Assembly (NCBI GenBank): GCA_028023455.1
Contig: JAQFVV010006246.1
Coordinates: forward strand, 6,340,363-6,404,362
DNA: 64,000 nt
Direction: 5' to 3'
Source: Epiperipatus broadwayi
Taxonomy: Eukaryota > Onychophora > Udeonychophora > Euonychophora > Peripatidae
A program made the translations under genes and the position numbers. Under the pieces are notes generated by a model. The model ran no database searches. It was not told the DNA's origin and was given only the letters and a program-made list of their open reading frames with translations. Positions 23,644-36,784 of this stretch are shown piece after piece (position 1 is the first letter of the stretch; every line of letters begins with the position of its first letter).

Positions 23644-25040
23644 GATTGTAATGCAAAATAATACACGGTTTGTACCCAAAAATATTTATATATATGTGTG
23701 TGTGTGCACACATGTATACATGTTCAAATTTGGTTTTCTTCTTTATCAATAGTAGTATTAAAATATTGGAAAAGAAATTATAATGAAAATAATATTTATT
23801 ATTGTATTAAAAACAAACTAACCTTTAAACATAATTTTTTTTTATCTAAGTCATGGATTACCTAGCTGCTTAAAAAATTCCTGTTTTCATTAATTAAAAA
23901 AAAAGTTATCAATAATAACAAGTAGATACCTTTATAATATTCTTTTTATGAATAGATCTAAATTAATTTTAAAACAATAAAAATATTCTAATTTTAAAAT
24001 CACTATACCAAAAATGTACAATTTATGAATAAATTTAAAATTAATAAACTGAAAAATATTTAAATTCTTTCTTTTTTTTTTTTTTGATAATTAATGTACT
24101 TTATTTGCTTTATTGTTTTTTTATGGTATACTAGCTTTAAAGAATATTTAATATTTATTTATTTTTATAATGTATTAAGTTATGTAAAAATAGGATTTTT
24201 AACAAATTCAATTAAAAAAAAACATAATTTAAAAATTATCTTGAATTTTTCTATTTTCTTTTTAAATCTGATTCAGTATTTATTAGATATAAATGCTGTA
24301 ATATATTAAAAACATTTTTCAAAAATCTATTTTTATTACAGAATGAAAATTCAATAGAAATAAATCAGATTCATAAAGAAATGTTTTAAATAATCTGCAT
24401 TTTATATAAATAACATTATCCTAGGCAATAAAGGCAAATGATCCTCTGAAATTAAAAAAAATCTCATATAAAAACAAACAGTTATAATGGTTCCCTATGG
24501 CAAAAAATGTAATTCATTATCACATAAACAAAATTTACAATAAATGTTAAATTTTAAATAAAAAATTTGAAACTAAAAAAAGAGTTATATATTGAATAAA
24601 CAATTTATTAATAATATATTATTAACAAAAAAAAAACACTAACATGCTTAAAAATATAGAGTGCAATAATCATATTTAGAAATTGCTGTATGTGTTTTCT
24701 TTTAAAAAAAAAAAATCAATGACTTTAATAAACATTTTACAGATGCCATTTTAATACCTTTACTAGAAAAATATATTGTTAAATGTAAATTAATGTACAA
24801 TGTCAATTAATTTTTGATACACTCTATGGCATAACATCAATATTTTGTTTTAGTAATTACTTGAGTAAAAGTTTGAACTTTTTTTTTTTTATGAAAATGC
24901 AACTGATTATTTTAGATTAACCCTTTAACAAGTTGATATTTTTTATTGTTAGCCATATTGGTAATTTTTGTCAATGTTTGACGTCAGTATAAAATCTTTA
25001 TGCTATATTAAAATTTAACAAATTGGACTTGATTTCTTAG
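23644..25040. other. Unassigned AT-rich sequence
   Basis: Short TATATGTGTG run at about 23685-23706, many A/T tracts, no recognisable gene. Confidence 0.4.
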
Positions 25041-25044
25041 AAAT

Positions 25045-26540
25045 TTAAATTAAAAAATGAAAAAAACATTCTACAAATACATTTGAACTTTGCAAATATT
25101 GAAAAAATGAGTTTTTAATGAGAACAAATAATGTTACATGATTAGTATCACAAAATGTGGTCATATTAGCAACTACTTTGTTACCATCATAGTCAAATTT
25201 ATAAAAGTCTGTTTTTAAAAATAACATATATAAATAAAAACAGTGTGTACATGAATTCTTTTGGATCTAAATAATTATACAATTACTGTTTGAAAATAAA
25301 CAGAAATATTTAACAAACTACATAAATTCATATTTTTGTTATTCCAAATTTTTTCTCAAAGACATCTCATAAATGATGTAAAAACAGATTACAAAAAAAA
25401 AAATAAAAACTATCAAGGAGTGGAGGTAAAACTTTACCAAATTGCCTGGAAAATACTGGCCATTTCAGATTTTTTAAAAATTAATAAATCAATATTTGTG
25501 TTTAGCAATAAAAAAAACATATGGAAATATCACTACACATGGCCATAGAAGAGTGACCTAAAGTGATAGAACTACTACGCTATTTCTAAAGTAAAAAGCC
25601 ACATTAGCTGATGGACCTTATACATAATGAAATAATAAATAAATCTTTCTGTGACTATTGCTATATTTATGAAGAAAAGTGATTTAAATAAAATAACCTT
25701 TAGGCAAGGTGATATTTGAATTATGACAATTTTTATAATAAATTTAACATTTTATTTTAGTATTAAACAATTATTCTATATAAAAATTCAATAAAATGAA
25801 CTTGATTTGTTAAAAATATTTATAAATAAAAAACATTCTAAAAAATCATATTTGAACTTTGCAAATATTGAAAAAATACCAATAACAGAGTATGTAATGA
25901 AAAGAAGACTTTTTCTTCATTCATCAGTGGACAGGAAATTAGTTAAGTGTGTGATTCCAGAAATCAACAAAATTGTCTTTGAAAATTTATTTTTAAATCA
26001 TGAAGGAATAAATATAAATCTTTAAAAAAAATCTATAAAATTCCACATTAAAATTACTTTATAATTTTTAGAATATCTCCAAAAGATTCTACCACAGTGT
26101 TGGTAATGACTTAAACAATCATGTCACAAGACATGGCCACCATTATCAGCTGTGACTTTATTTGAGTTATGCTAGAATTTGTTAATTCCTACTTTGAACA
26201 AATAAAATATATCAATATAAAATAAAAATATAATCACGTATATATTTATTAATTATTATACAATTATTGTGTAAAAATAATTATAAATTATAAAAAAATC
26301 AAGTTTTTTATTATTCAAAAACTTTTCTTGAAGTAATCTCATAAACAATGTGGAAACTGATTGCAAAGGACTAAATTCAACAAATATATGGAGGCAGGAC
26401 GAAAATACTTTGACCTTACTGCCTATTCAAAAATATGGACTTCTTCAGATTTTTAAATTAAAAAAATATTCATTAATATGTAATTATATATATATTTTTT
26501 AAAAAATAATGAAATATCTCTAGAGATTGCCATACCTGTG
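25045..26540. repeat. Two direct copies of an unclassified ~0.5-kb repeat
   Basis: The segment starting near 25000 (AACATTCTACAAATACATTT, then TTTGAACTTTGCAAATATTG) recurs near 25800 with the same order of blocks, including TTTGAACTTTGCAAATATTG and a distal part with TTATTCCAAATTTTTTCTC versus TTATTCAAAAACTTTTCTTG. Spacing is about 770 bp. Partial, weaker relatives appear at about 30390-30620 and, inverted or diverged, at about 41250-41380 (GCTACCATCATAATC, GGATCTAAATATT). No TIR, LTR or protein signal was seen, so the class is unknown. Confidence 0.55.
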
Positions 26541-26724
26541 CAATCTTAAGCAAATGTCAAACAGCCTTTTTTCAAGGAAAAGTCTTCATATTAACCAGGA
26601 GAGTTATGTTAATCATATTTTAGTCAATGTAAATATTTTTCAGTTTATTTTTACTGCACTTCATCCACGGATATAATCAAAGTTTACTTGTAATTAATTA
26701 GTAAACAAACATCAACACCATCAT

Positions 26725-28340
26725 CATTTTCAGCCATAACTGATCCACTGCAGAATGGTCTCTCCAAGTTCAATCCTTCTCCAATCTCTAGCCTTTATTC
26801 TTCATATTACCCCAGCACACTTCTTTTGTACATCCATCCATCTCACATGTGGTCTCTAAGTCTTTTACAATCTCTTGAAATTCAGTTTAAAATTTCAACT
26901 ATCAACCTATTATCATCTCTTCTAAAAATATGTCCAGTCCAACTCTACGCCGGATTTTAATTCTTTCAATGGCAATAATGCTTGTTTGTTCCCTCACCCA
27001 TGTATTTCATTTTCAATCTCTAACTGCTACTCTGAACATGCATCTCTTCATATTTTTTTGAGGTCTGAAGTCTCTGTACTGCTCTTTTGTTAAGTATCAC
27101 TCATTTATTAAAAACTCTTTTTAAATACATAAGCATATTTCTTTTTAATATTAAGCTATTTCTACCAAAAGCACTCCAATGAAGTTTAAATCTATAATTA
27201 ATCTCATCCATTATATTTTGATCTATAATAATTTGACCAAGATATTTGTAGTTATTCAGCTAATTCATCATTATCAATCTTTATTTTCTTCTTTTGAAAA
27301 AATCAATTGAACATAACTTTAATCTTTTTAACATTTAGCTTTAATCCTATTTCATCTGATAACTCTTGCAACATTTCATGAAGCTCTAAAGCATTATTTT
27401 CAAAAATAACTGCATTATCTGAAAAATCTAGATGACTTAAATAATCTCCATTTACTTTTATTTCCTTAGCTTCCCATTTTAATCCACAAAATACTTCTTG
27501 CAAAACTCGTAAAAAAAATTGGGAATATGAAGTTACCATGTCATACATTCTTCTCAATGTTAAACTTTTTAGCATCATTAGATAATCTAATAGTTACCAT
27601 TGCATTTTTATAAATATTCTTCTGAATATGATAATATCGTGGATCCATGCCTTGGTGATTTAATGCTTTAATTATTGAAAAAATGTTTATAAAATCAAAA
27701 GTCTTTTCATAATTACAAATCCAAAGCATAATGGCAATTCATATTCACTGGTACTTTCTATAAATTCTCTCAATACATGGATATGATCCATTGTACTAAA
27801 ACATGTCCAGATCGTTTTTTTGATTGGTTAAAATTCAAAGTTCAGTGTAGATAAGTTGTAATTATTTTGATAAAAATTTTGTATAGAACTTATAAAAGAC
27901 TGATAGGTTTATAATGTCTAATATCTTCTTTACCATTTTTTAAAATATTATTATTAATATTGCATTCTTCCAATCACCTGGTACACCTTTATCATTTACA
28001 CATATAGAATATATCTGCCAAAATTTTTTCAATTTCTTCATTTGCTTCTTTTAAAGTATCAATTATAATTCAACCATTACCCGAAGTTTTTCTCTTCTTC
28101 ATTTAAAATTCTGCATAATTTAGAAGATATAGTAGTTCTAGAAGAGTTTTCCTTATTCTTTATTGCTATATAGTTCTAATTAAAACTCTCCCTACATATT
28201 TCATTTCATCCCTCTTTTTAGTAATAGTTCCATCTTTTTTTCTTATTGCAGAAATAAGTTTTCTACTAATATTAAGATGTTTTACACTCTTGAGAAATTT
28301 ATTATTTTCTGTAGCTTTCCTTGCTAATTCACAATAAATA
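26725..28340 (-). pseudogene. LINE copy D, RT domain and 3' end (5'-truncated)
   Basis: The minus strand carries the RT half of the same LINE as copies A-C. Recognisable blocks are an AFDF-type 'YEKTFDFINIFSIIKALNHQG' region at about 27660-27720, LQEVFCGLKWE at about 27490, and LSHLDFSDNAVIF, where the catalytic FVDD has decayed to FSDN (about 27410-27440). After these come LKLNVKKIKVMFN and the C-terminal region. The 3' end near 26725 has the ATGATG-rich tail (CATCATCATT on the plus strand). It is broken by multiple stops and frameshifts. The 5' end is lost at about 28340, so no endonuclease remains. Confidence 0.8.
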
Positions 28341-31300
28341 TAAATACACAGACATGTTAAAAAATTGTTGTCTATTATTAAATTGTGTGCAGAAGGACTG
28401 CATAGTATTTAAATTGAAAATTAGCCATTCTGGCATCATGCATTAAAATGATGTCTAAGTAGTCAACCAACTAAACATTTGTCTCTTTAATGGCAAATGT
28501 TTCTATAAAATTGTCGTTAATAGAGAAATTAAATGTCTAACAACATATATCATTCAATAATAAATTTAAAAGGAATGAAAATCAAATATTTGAAACTTCT
28601 GAGTGCATCTACATTTTTATTTGCATTATTTATTCATCTCCTCTCCAAACCAAAAATTACTTGCTTATAATTTATTTTTATTATTTCAACAGAAAGCTTC
28701 AGATGAGTATTATAAAATTTAATGTAGATTAATGAATTGCTTTATATTATATTTATAAAAAACTGCCTAAAGCTTATAATACTAGTTTAAAACTAATGCA
28801 TCTGATGGATTAAATATTTACTATAATGACCACAATAATTATTACAAAAACAATTGTTAAAATATTTTGTGTTCAAAAATATACTTAAGAGACGTTAAGA
28901 TTGATGAAAATTATGCCATAAAAAATTAATTGCTGGTTTGCTACCTAAGGAATATAAATAAGTATAAGCTTGTCAAGTTTAGGATCTGACCATTAATGAA
29001 TTTGCACTAGCAAACTCAACCTTCATTCTTAAACATTTTCTATAAGAATTAAGTGTTGTTAAACTTATCCATTAGAATTTTTTCAATCTTAAAATGCCAA
29101 TCATTTAAAATTGTGAATTAAAGGATTGATGATGCCTGGATAAAAAACTAAGAACCATAATTTTGAAAATATAATATAGATATTGAATTTGTTTACTTTT
29201 ATAATATTTAAAGTTTTATTGATCTATAAAAGCTCTTAAAAAGATATGATAAAAAAGATATAGGTAATATATTACATTTATGAGTGTAATTTGTTATAAA
29301 GGTGTTAGCAATTTGTTTGTACCTTGGAGATACACTAGACTTTAAGTTAATTAAAAATTATTTATGACCAAGATATATTTATTTTATTAATCTCTTGATG
29401 TAATCTTATACTTAATGTAATAAAGGGTATCTAGAATATATGTTTGAATATTTATTAAGATTACCTTTCTTACTTTTTAATTAAAAAGTACTTATACAAG
29501 TCTATGAAGATTATATATGAATTATGATTATACTTATGGCATTGATAACCATATAATTATTGCTTAGTTGAGATATATCTTATTATAATTTTAATCATAA
29601 TATAAGCTTGATAAGCATATTAGGTAATGTCACCAGCACTCAGGATAATCAGGTTAATAAGTTGGATTAATACTCTACTCTTTTATAAGAGGGTTTTGTT
29701 CATGAGTCTGGTATCTATAAAAAAGGTTACTATAACTTTAATTAAGGATACAATGAAACATTCTCACATTTTTCTTATTATTAATATTTAAATCTTTAAC
29801 TCTCTGATGTTCCTTCAATATTTCATCATCTTCTTTGTTCTCACATTCAACATAGAATTTAAGATCAAACCATTATTACTTATCAGAAAATAATAAATTT
29901 GACTTCATTTGATAGATATTTTTGTTTACTACTGAAGTAAATTTTAAATGTTTACATTTTCTTTTTATAAATATTAAAAAATGAGATTATAATCAAAAAG
30001 ATTATACATCATCATTTCTAGAAAGATTATTTTCATTTTACAAAATCAACAAAATCTTTATTATTTCTTTTTTTAAAAAAATCTGAATGAATATTTATTT
30101 ATTTCTCTTATATCTAATGAAACATGCTTTAAAAATTTAATTTTTTTCAATATTTAATGCAAAATTATATTTTCATACTTGCAATTATAATTAGATTGCT
30201 TACATAAAAAGCTAAGCTTCTAAATAGCTTTACAGCATATTTGCATTAACAGCTAATATACCATTCTATTTTTGAAAATAAAGTATCTCCAATCAAAATA
30301 AATTATTAATAATTTATATTTTGATTTCTAATAAATATTGTATGAAATATTGTATAAAAATAACTAGAATTATAATAAATTTGCAAATAAACATGTTTGT
30401 GGTTATTCAAACTATTTTCTTTAAACAAGGCCATAAAAATAGTGTCATCAAAAAACTGTCAGAATACAATAGAAAGACTTGTGAGGGTGGAGCTAAATTC
30501 TATTGTTTTGAAGAATGTTTTGACTTTCTTGCCATCTATGGATTTTTTTTGAACTAAAATTTTATATTATAACATATAAAGGACAATAAACATATTATGG
30601 AATAAAGCTTATGGAAATTCTCACTAGAGGATGAATTAATAAAAAATGAAACAATGCACATGAAATGGTCATATGGTTAAGTTAAAAGCTAGACAACTTT
30701 CTCCAATGGAATATTCTCGATATAACCATGTTTCTATACACCACACAGGTATTTATCACTACAGTAACCAGTATTTATTAAGTATAGTATTTCAATATTA
30801 TCATCTTTTGAAAGCATTTATTGTTATTACACTTATATATATATTTGAAATATTTATATCATTTTATTGTTAATAAAATTAATTTTATATTTGCTGATTA
30901 TCCAATTTGTTTGTCACCAAATAGTTAATGCTCACCTTACATGTAAATAAATAAAATATGGTCACATAATCCTATAATTCATTACACATTGTTTAAAAAA
31001 ATATTCTTCTTCATTTTAGTCACCATCATAACATTCATTTGAGATAGTAGATAGAATAAAATCCCTTTGCTATTAGTTCATATCAATGATAAATCATTTT
31101 CATAATTTTTGAGGTTAATGATTTTAAAAATATTACTTATATGTTGTTAAACTCTGTGATAATTGTTCATTCTAATTAATGAATTCGAATTAGTGAATTG
31201 ATTTATTAATGTATAACTTACACTTTAAATGTAATAGTAGAAAATAAACTAATATTGCTAGTCTCAGATATGCATTTGAATATCAGGGTATTTTTTTTTT

Positions 31301-31446
31301 AATATTGTTAAAGACTCTCGTAAAGTAATAGATCCTGAAAGGAAATTTCTTTTATACTTTACCTTACTCTGAATATCAGAGTTTTATCTCTCTGTATTAA
31401 ACCCTTTTTTCACCTGTCATAATAAAGTCTCTCATTTATTCAGTTC
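28341..31446. other. Unassigned AT-rich sequence
   Basis: No recognisable gene. A stretch at about 30390-30620 is a weak relative of the 25-kb repeat. Confidence 0.4.
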
Positions 31447-31449
31447 CAA

Positions 31450-31471
31450 TGTGTGTGTGTGTGTGTGTGTG
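31450..31471. repeat. (TG)11 microsatellite
   Basis: Uninterrupted dinucleotide repeat. Confidence 0.95.
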
Positions 31472-31830
31472 CATTTGCTGATATTTATTTATGATAAAAG
31501 ACATTTTTGTCATAGTTCAAATAAAAATTTCTATAATTATAAAAATATTAAATAAAATTAGTTTAAGTAAATTGTATTTCAGATAATATATACATTATTC
31601 AATTTATTTTTAGTGCACATTACTACAGAATCTCAAAGAAGTTTATTTTTAATTACATGATGAATAAAATTTGTATTTTTAAGTATAGATTATTTACACT
31701 TATTATGAAGATCTTTTTCTCGAATGTGTCAGGCTACCTTCTGCAGACAGATTTACAAAAATACTGAACAAAGATGATCTAATTTCAATAATTTTAAACT
31801 TTTCTCAAAAAAAGCTTAATACTTTAAAAT

Positions 31831-32080
31831 AAAAATGTTAAATACATCAACATAGTATGCTGAGCATACTTTCAACTCATTGGTAGTCATACTCACAGCT
31901 ATAATTATCCAAGAAAAAATGTTAAACATCAACATAATATGCTGAGCATGCTTTTAACTAACTGGTGGTCATATCCATGGCTATAATTATCCAATAATAC
32001 CCTCTTGGATAATTATAGCTATGAGTATGACTACAAGATAATTGAAAGCATCTCAGCATATTATATTGATATATTTAATA
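31831..32080. repeat. ~82-bp unit: two direct copies and one inverted copy
   Basis: Unit 1 (31831-31914) and unit 2 (31915-31994) are direct repeats beginning AAAAATGTTAAA and ending GCTATAATTATCCAA. Unit 3 (about 32005-32080) is the inverse, starting TTGGATAATTATAGC. Each unit contains a hairpin (GTATGC-TGA-GCATAC in unit 1). Minus-strand and plus-strand searches by eye found no hammerhead core here. Confidence 0.75.
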
Positions 32081-32699
32081 TTTAAAAAATATTAAACAAG
32101 CTTTTCTTCTTCATATATGTGTTGTATGTATAATTTATATTGAAAGATTAAGTAAATTATATTTACAGCTTATTTTTTATACATTACTATTTCCTGTAGA
32201 TATTAACTGTTTAATTTTAATTACATAATAAATAATAATTATGCAGAATTTTTTTTCTCGATGAAAGAATCATCATTTTATCATATGAGGATAAAACACT
32301 GTTTTCATTTCAATAGCAATATTACAAAATGTTTGCCATTTTGCAATAGTGATTAAGTGTTTATTAATCAAAGTAGTAGGTACAAATTGATGATGACTAC
32401 TATGACAAATCATCAAATATAGAGTCCTCACAAGTGAGGATATAACTGTACATAAATGAATACGTTTATCTTTTGTATAATACTTTGTTTTATTAATTAT
32501 TTTTGTTGATATCTTAACAATTTTTAAATTTGCAGCTTGTATCACAGATATGTTTACTCATATTATATACAATATACACATAAAAATGTTGGCATTTTAT
32601 ATATATGTACTATAAATATATATTATATAGAATTTGGTACTTTTTACAGATTTATGGATGAGAGGCTTTGGAACTATATTTCATGGACATAGCAATATC

Positions 32700-34066
32700 A
32701 TGGACATATCAGTTCAATACGGATGAGAGATTTTCTAAGTTAGTTTTTCTTCTGAACTGCTTTATTGTTTTTGAAATGTCAACTGAATTTTTTTTTTGAA
32801 GATAAAATGAATGTATGTATATTTTTTTTTACTTATAGACATTTACAACCATGCTAGAACAAAATAAAATATAACTCTTACTTCAAGGTTTTAAAGTCAC
32901 CAAATCAAGACCGCAGTTGGTAGCTGCATCCATTGATTGGAGACTGAAGCTGTAATGATGATCTTTAATTTATGTACTTACAACTGCAGATCATTTTCAA
33001 ATGAGGGAAGATTGCACAAAATGGAGAAATGGGAAATTGTTAGACTTTGTGAAGTTAAAGTAAAAAGATAATTTAAAAAGTTGATATAAACTTTGCTACA
33101 AAGATGCAAATACTGGAAGCTCAAGTATAGTAAGATTCTAATAAAAGATGGAATACCAACATTGTAGATATTGATGATATGTCAGATAGAGTGGTAAGAT
33201 TAGTTATTCAAATTAATGAAAGATACCAAAGACAGATTTATATCCCAACAAATTTTCACTATGATAAAGAAACAGAGGATTTTTATATGAACGTATACAA
33301 TACTTTTGATTAGTTAAACAATATTTTAAAATTGTCATGGCAGATTTTAATGTTTAAACTAATAAACAATTGAAAGATGAAAGTACTGTTCATAAAATTG
33401 TTTATGGTACAGAAATGAAAAAGGACAGACTTGTAGAGTTGGCTAGAACAATAAATTATTTATTTGAAAAAAAATATGCTAAAAAAGATATTGACATGGA
33501 AGCATCCAAATGAAGGCACAGCAGAATTGGATTATATTTTGAATAATAGAAAATATGTAGTGTTATTAACAGATTCAACATAGGCAATGAATATCGATTA
33601 ATAATATATAAAATGTTTTAATGTCAAAATTAGATAAATGAAAATTATTAAAAAGGATAGTATTAACAGATGATTTTATTAACATTCAGAAATAATCCAA
33701 AGAATTTAAATCAGAAATTGCAAATAATTTTAAAACAAACAGACTTCAAAAATAGTTCAGATGTGACTGAACCGAACAAAAATAACTGATTTTCTGTTGG
33801 AAATAGCAACAAAAATAGTTGGTACAAAAACAATTTACTGTAAATTTCCTACTGATATAAGACAATGTATGTTTTAATGACCCATTGGATGTCTAGAATT
33901 TTGTAAAATGATACTGAACCGAGTTAATAATGATATAAGAAAATATATGAAACATTGATAAAAAAATTATAATAAAAATAAGTTTCAAAAATATATAATA
34001 ACATCTTGGTACTGAAAAAAAAGGTTATTTCAGTAATCAGAACAAATAATCTATTACTAGAATAAT
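32700..34066 (+). pseudogene. LINE copy A, 5' part with endonuclease, interrupted on the right
   Basis: Same family as copy B. The 5' UTR-like region starts at or before 32700 (ACATTTACAACCATG block at about 32840), then a decayed APE-type endonuclease: VVRLVIQINERYQRQIYIPTN-like block at about 33190-33250, EDFYMNVYNTFD, then KHPNEGTAELDYILNNRKYV near 33500-33560 (the Asp-Tyr-Ile-Leu motif of LINE endonucleases). It is full of stops. Colinearity with copy B stops at 34066, where the 2.7-kb repeat begins, and resumes at about 36785. Confidence 0.8.
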
Positions 34067-36735
34067 GTAACCAGTTGGCTACATAGCTGCATTAAAAATA
34101 ATTAGATAATTAGCAGCATGTTCCTCAGGATTAGTTTATAATTATTTAAATAATGGGGAAAATATTTAATTTTCTCATATACATTTTATAATGGGTTTTC
34201 ATTTAATTAAATATTTTAAGTCCCAAAGTGATAGTATGAAAATTCTTAAACATTAAATTTGTTAAATAATAATATGATTTTAATATGGGAATATTGTAAT
34301 ACATTATAAATGATTGTGAAGGGAAGAAAAATTTATAAAATATTGTAAACAAGCTACCTTTTTTCTTTCTTTCCAGTAATTATAATTAATTAGTTGTTTT
34401 AATTTTAACTATAAAAATATACAAAGAGAAAATAATTTTCCTCTTTTTTGTAAATTATTTAATAAATATTAATTTTTACCTTTTAAGAGAGATAAAATAT
34501 TATGCTTAAAGATATTTTTAAAAAGAAAAAAAAATAAGATTTTAATCCTTTAGTTAATTTTATTTTAAATTAGTTGTTTTTCTTTTCTCTTTATCTCTCT
34601 TCAATGCAAAAAATCAAATCAATGCAAAAAGTCAAATCAGTGCAATTAATTGATTATCTTGTTTTCTTTTTTTTTTGCAAGAAAATTTTTTTAATTAGGA
34701 AGTAATGCCAAAAATTTTATAATGTTAATTCAAGTTCTTGATTTGTTTTTCAATGTCTATGAGTAAAAAGGGATATGGCAATTGTATTAAAACGTATCTA
34801 ATTGGGTATAAAATTATCATATAAAAAGATTGTGATTGGCTTATAGTCAAGATTGTTCTAGGAAAAAATTATGAGCATGTATATAAGTCAGAAGACCCAA
34901 GTTTCTAGTAGAAGAAATTATTCCTTACCTAGTTGTTGAAGAGAATAGTCAAGTCTTAATCCAGTTGCTGAAAAAGACAGTAGGAAAAGAAATTATTCCT
35001 AACTAATCCAGCTGGTAAAGAAAAAAAGAAGTTATAACTAAGCTATTACATAATACAACAGAAGTTTTTAAACAAGTTTTTAGCATCCTATGAGTTTAGT
35101 CATAAAATTGATTTCTACAATAAAAACCATGTACTAAATTCAGCTAAAAGCTAGAGATCATCTTCCTACAGGTAACCTGCCATCACTGGAATAAAAATGT
35201 AGAAAAGAAGTTATCCTAAAGTAATCAGCAACCTTGTCTGCAACCAAAAGTATGATTCTCTGTTAGTCTCACCTGAAGAATTTATTAAAAAAAAATAGAT
35301 CAAATTTTGCTGTTAACCTAGAAATAAAATATTGCACACCAGATAAAAGGGACAAATCAACATGTTCATGTGTAGAAGCCTTTAAAAAGAAAACAATTGG
35401 AAAAAATGGAAATTATAATTGGGAAGGACTCTATAGGAGGATCAAATCATGATTTAAAGGTATGTTTTTGTGCGCACACTAAATTTTCATGTATAGTATA
35501 AAAGAGATTTTTTTGTAAGAATTGATAATTTTGAATATTTTCATTAAGTTAATGCTTTCAAATTGTGAAATATTTTTTTTTAACCAATCAATTTTCTCCT
35601 CAAAATTATGAAATAGCTTTTAAAAATTTTAATTTGTTGTAAATTTACATTTTTTTGAAAATGTTTTCTCTTTTCATTCAACCCAACTAAAAACTTAACA
35701 AAAAGTTAATTAAGTAAATCAAAGATTGTTATCTTTGTTTTTCCAACTCTTACTTATTTTATAAATAGAAATCAAGTAATTGATTATAATTTTCATGAAA
35801 ATATATATTTTGGATAAAATGAATGTTTAAAATTTCATACTATCATGTCATTTTTTTGTTTATTGTTAATCAATTGCTATTAAATGGTTGTTTAAAAATA
35901 TTTTTTAGTCTTAATTTTTTTATTCTATCCAATTCCTGTTTCAAAAATAGCTGTGTGTATGACCTTATTTTGTGACAGATTAATGTTCTAGAATTTTTTT
36001 ATGATCTCAATAAAACTATTTGCTTATAGTAGCATAAAATGCTTTATTTATTTAGCTATTGCTCACAGTAATAGTTTATAGAGTTCTTGTTACCTAAGCT
36101 AGATTTGTACATAACAGTTAAAAGGAATAGGGGTTGATGTTTAGTGTTACATCAAGTTGATGATATCCTGGATTGGCACAAAGAAAATATCCTTTAAAAT
36201 CCATGGATTGCATTTTATTTATTTTTGTATTTATTGAAATTAAGTTTATAGTTGGTCAGTACATTAAAGGTACTAAATGGCCAGAGCATTAATGATGATC
36301 AGCATGTTTTAATATCTCAGCAATATTTGACTTATTGTAGTTTGAAGGAGTAGCACCTAAGTATGTGCATCCAGATAATTATTGTTTGTATTCCTGTCCT
36401 AGGTTTGACAGTAACTAAATAATTAGTTGGTCTATAGTGAACCACTTTCAAACCTAGTCACAAGATTGAGTATGGATTTTTTTTTACTGCTGATCATTCA
36501 TGATGATGAATGATTATTATTTACTTATAATACTAGTGAACTTATAGTTAGTTCTATGGCCATCTCTCATGCTCATTCTTTTATATTTAATTTTTATATT
36601 TTTGTTTAATTGGGGATGATGATGGTTTCCATCTCATAATTCAGCCCTAATGTGGTGTACGGTTACAAATGTGAAATTCAATTGTGATATATTGTAACCT
36701 CAGATTGTCTTATTAACTCATATTTTCAGTACAGT
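34067..36735 (+). repeat. 2.7-kb interspersed repeat, copy inside LINE A
   Basis: Begins TGTAACCAGTTGG and ends CAGTTACA, giving short inverted termini TGTAAC/GTTACA with TG...CA. Colinear over its length with 59640-62327. It carries CAAT- and TATA-like promoter strings (GATTGTGATTGG, then TATATAAGTC at about 34879) and no ORF. This shape suits a very long solo LTR; a non-autonomous DNA element is the alternative. It splits LINE copy A. About 50 bp after 36735 (to about 36785) is not LINE and looks like a second copy of the terminal motif (CTGTGCTGTTTACA), so the true right end may be there. Confidence 0.7.
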
Positions 36736-36784
36736 TACAATTGTGAATGAACTTGTGAGATGACTATTTCTGTGCTGTTTACAA

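Noticed and set aside
31831-32080. Hammerheads in the 82-bp repeat
   Set aside because: No CUGANGA with GAAA on either strand.
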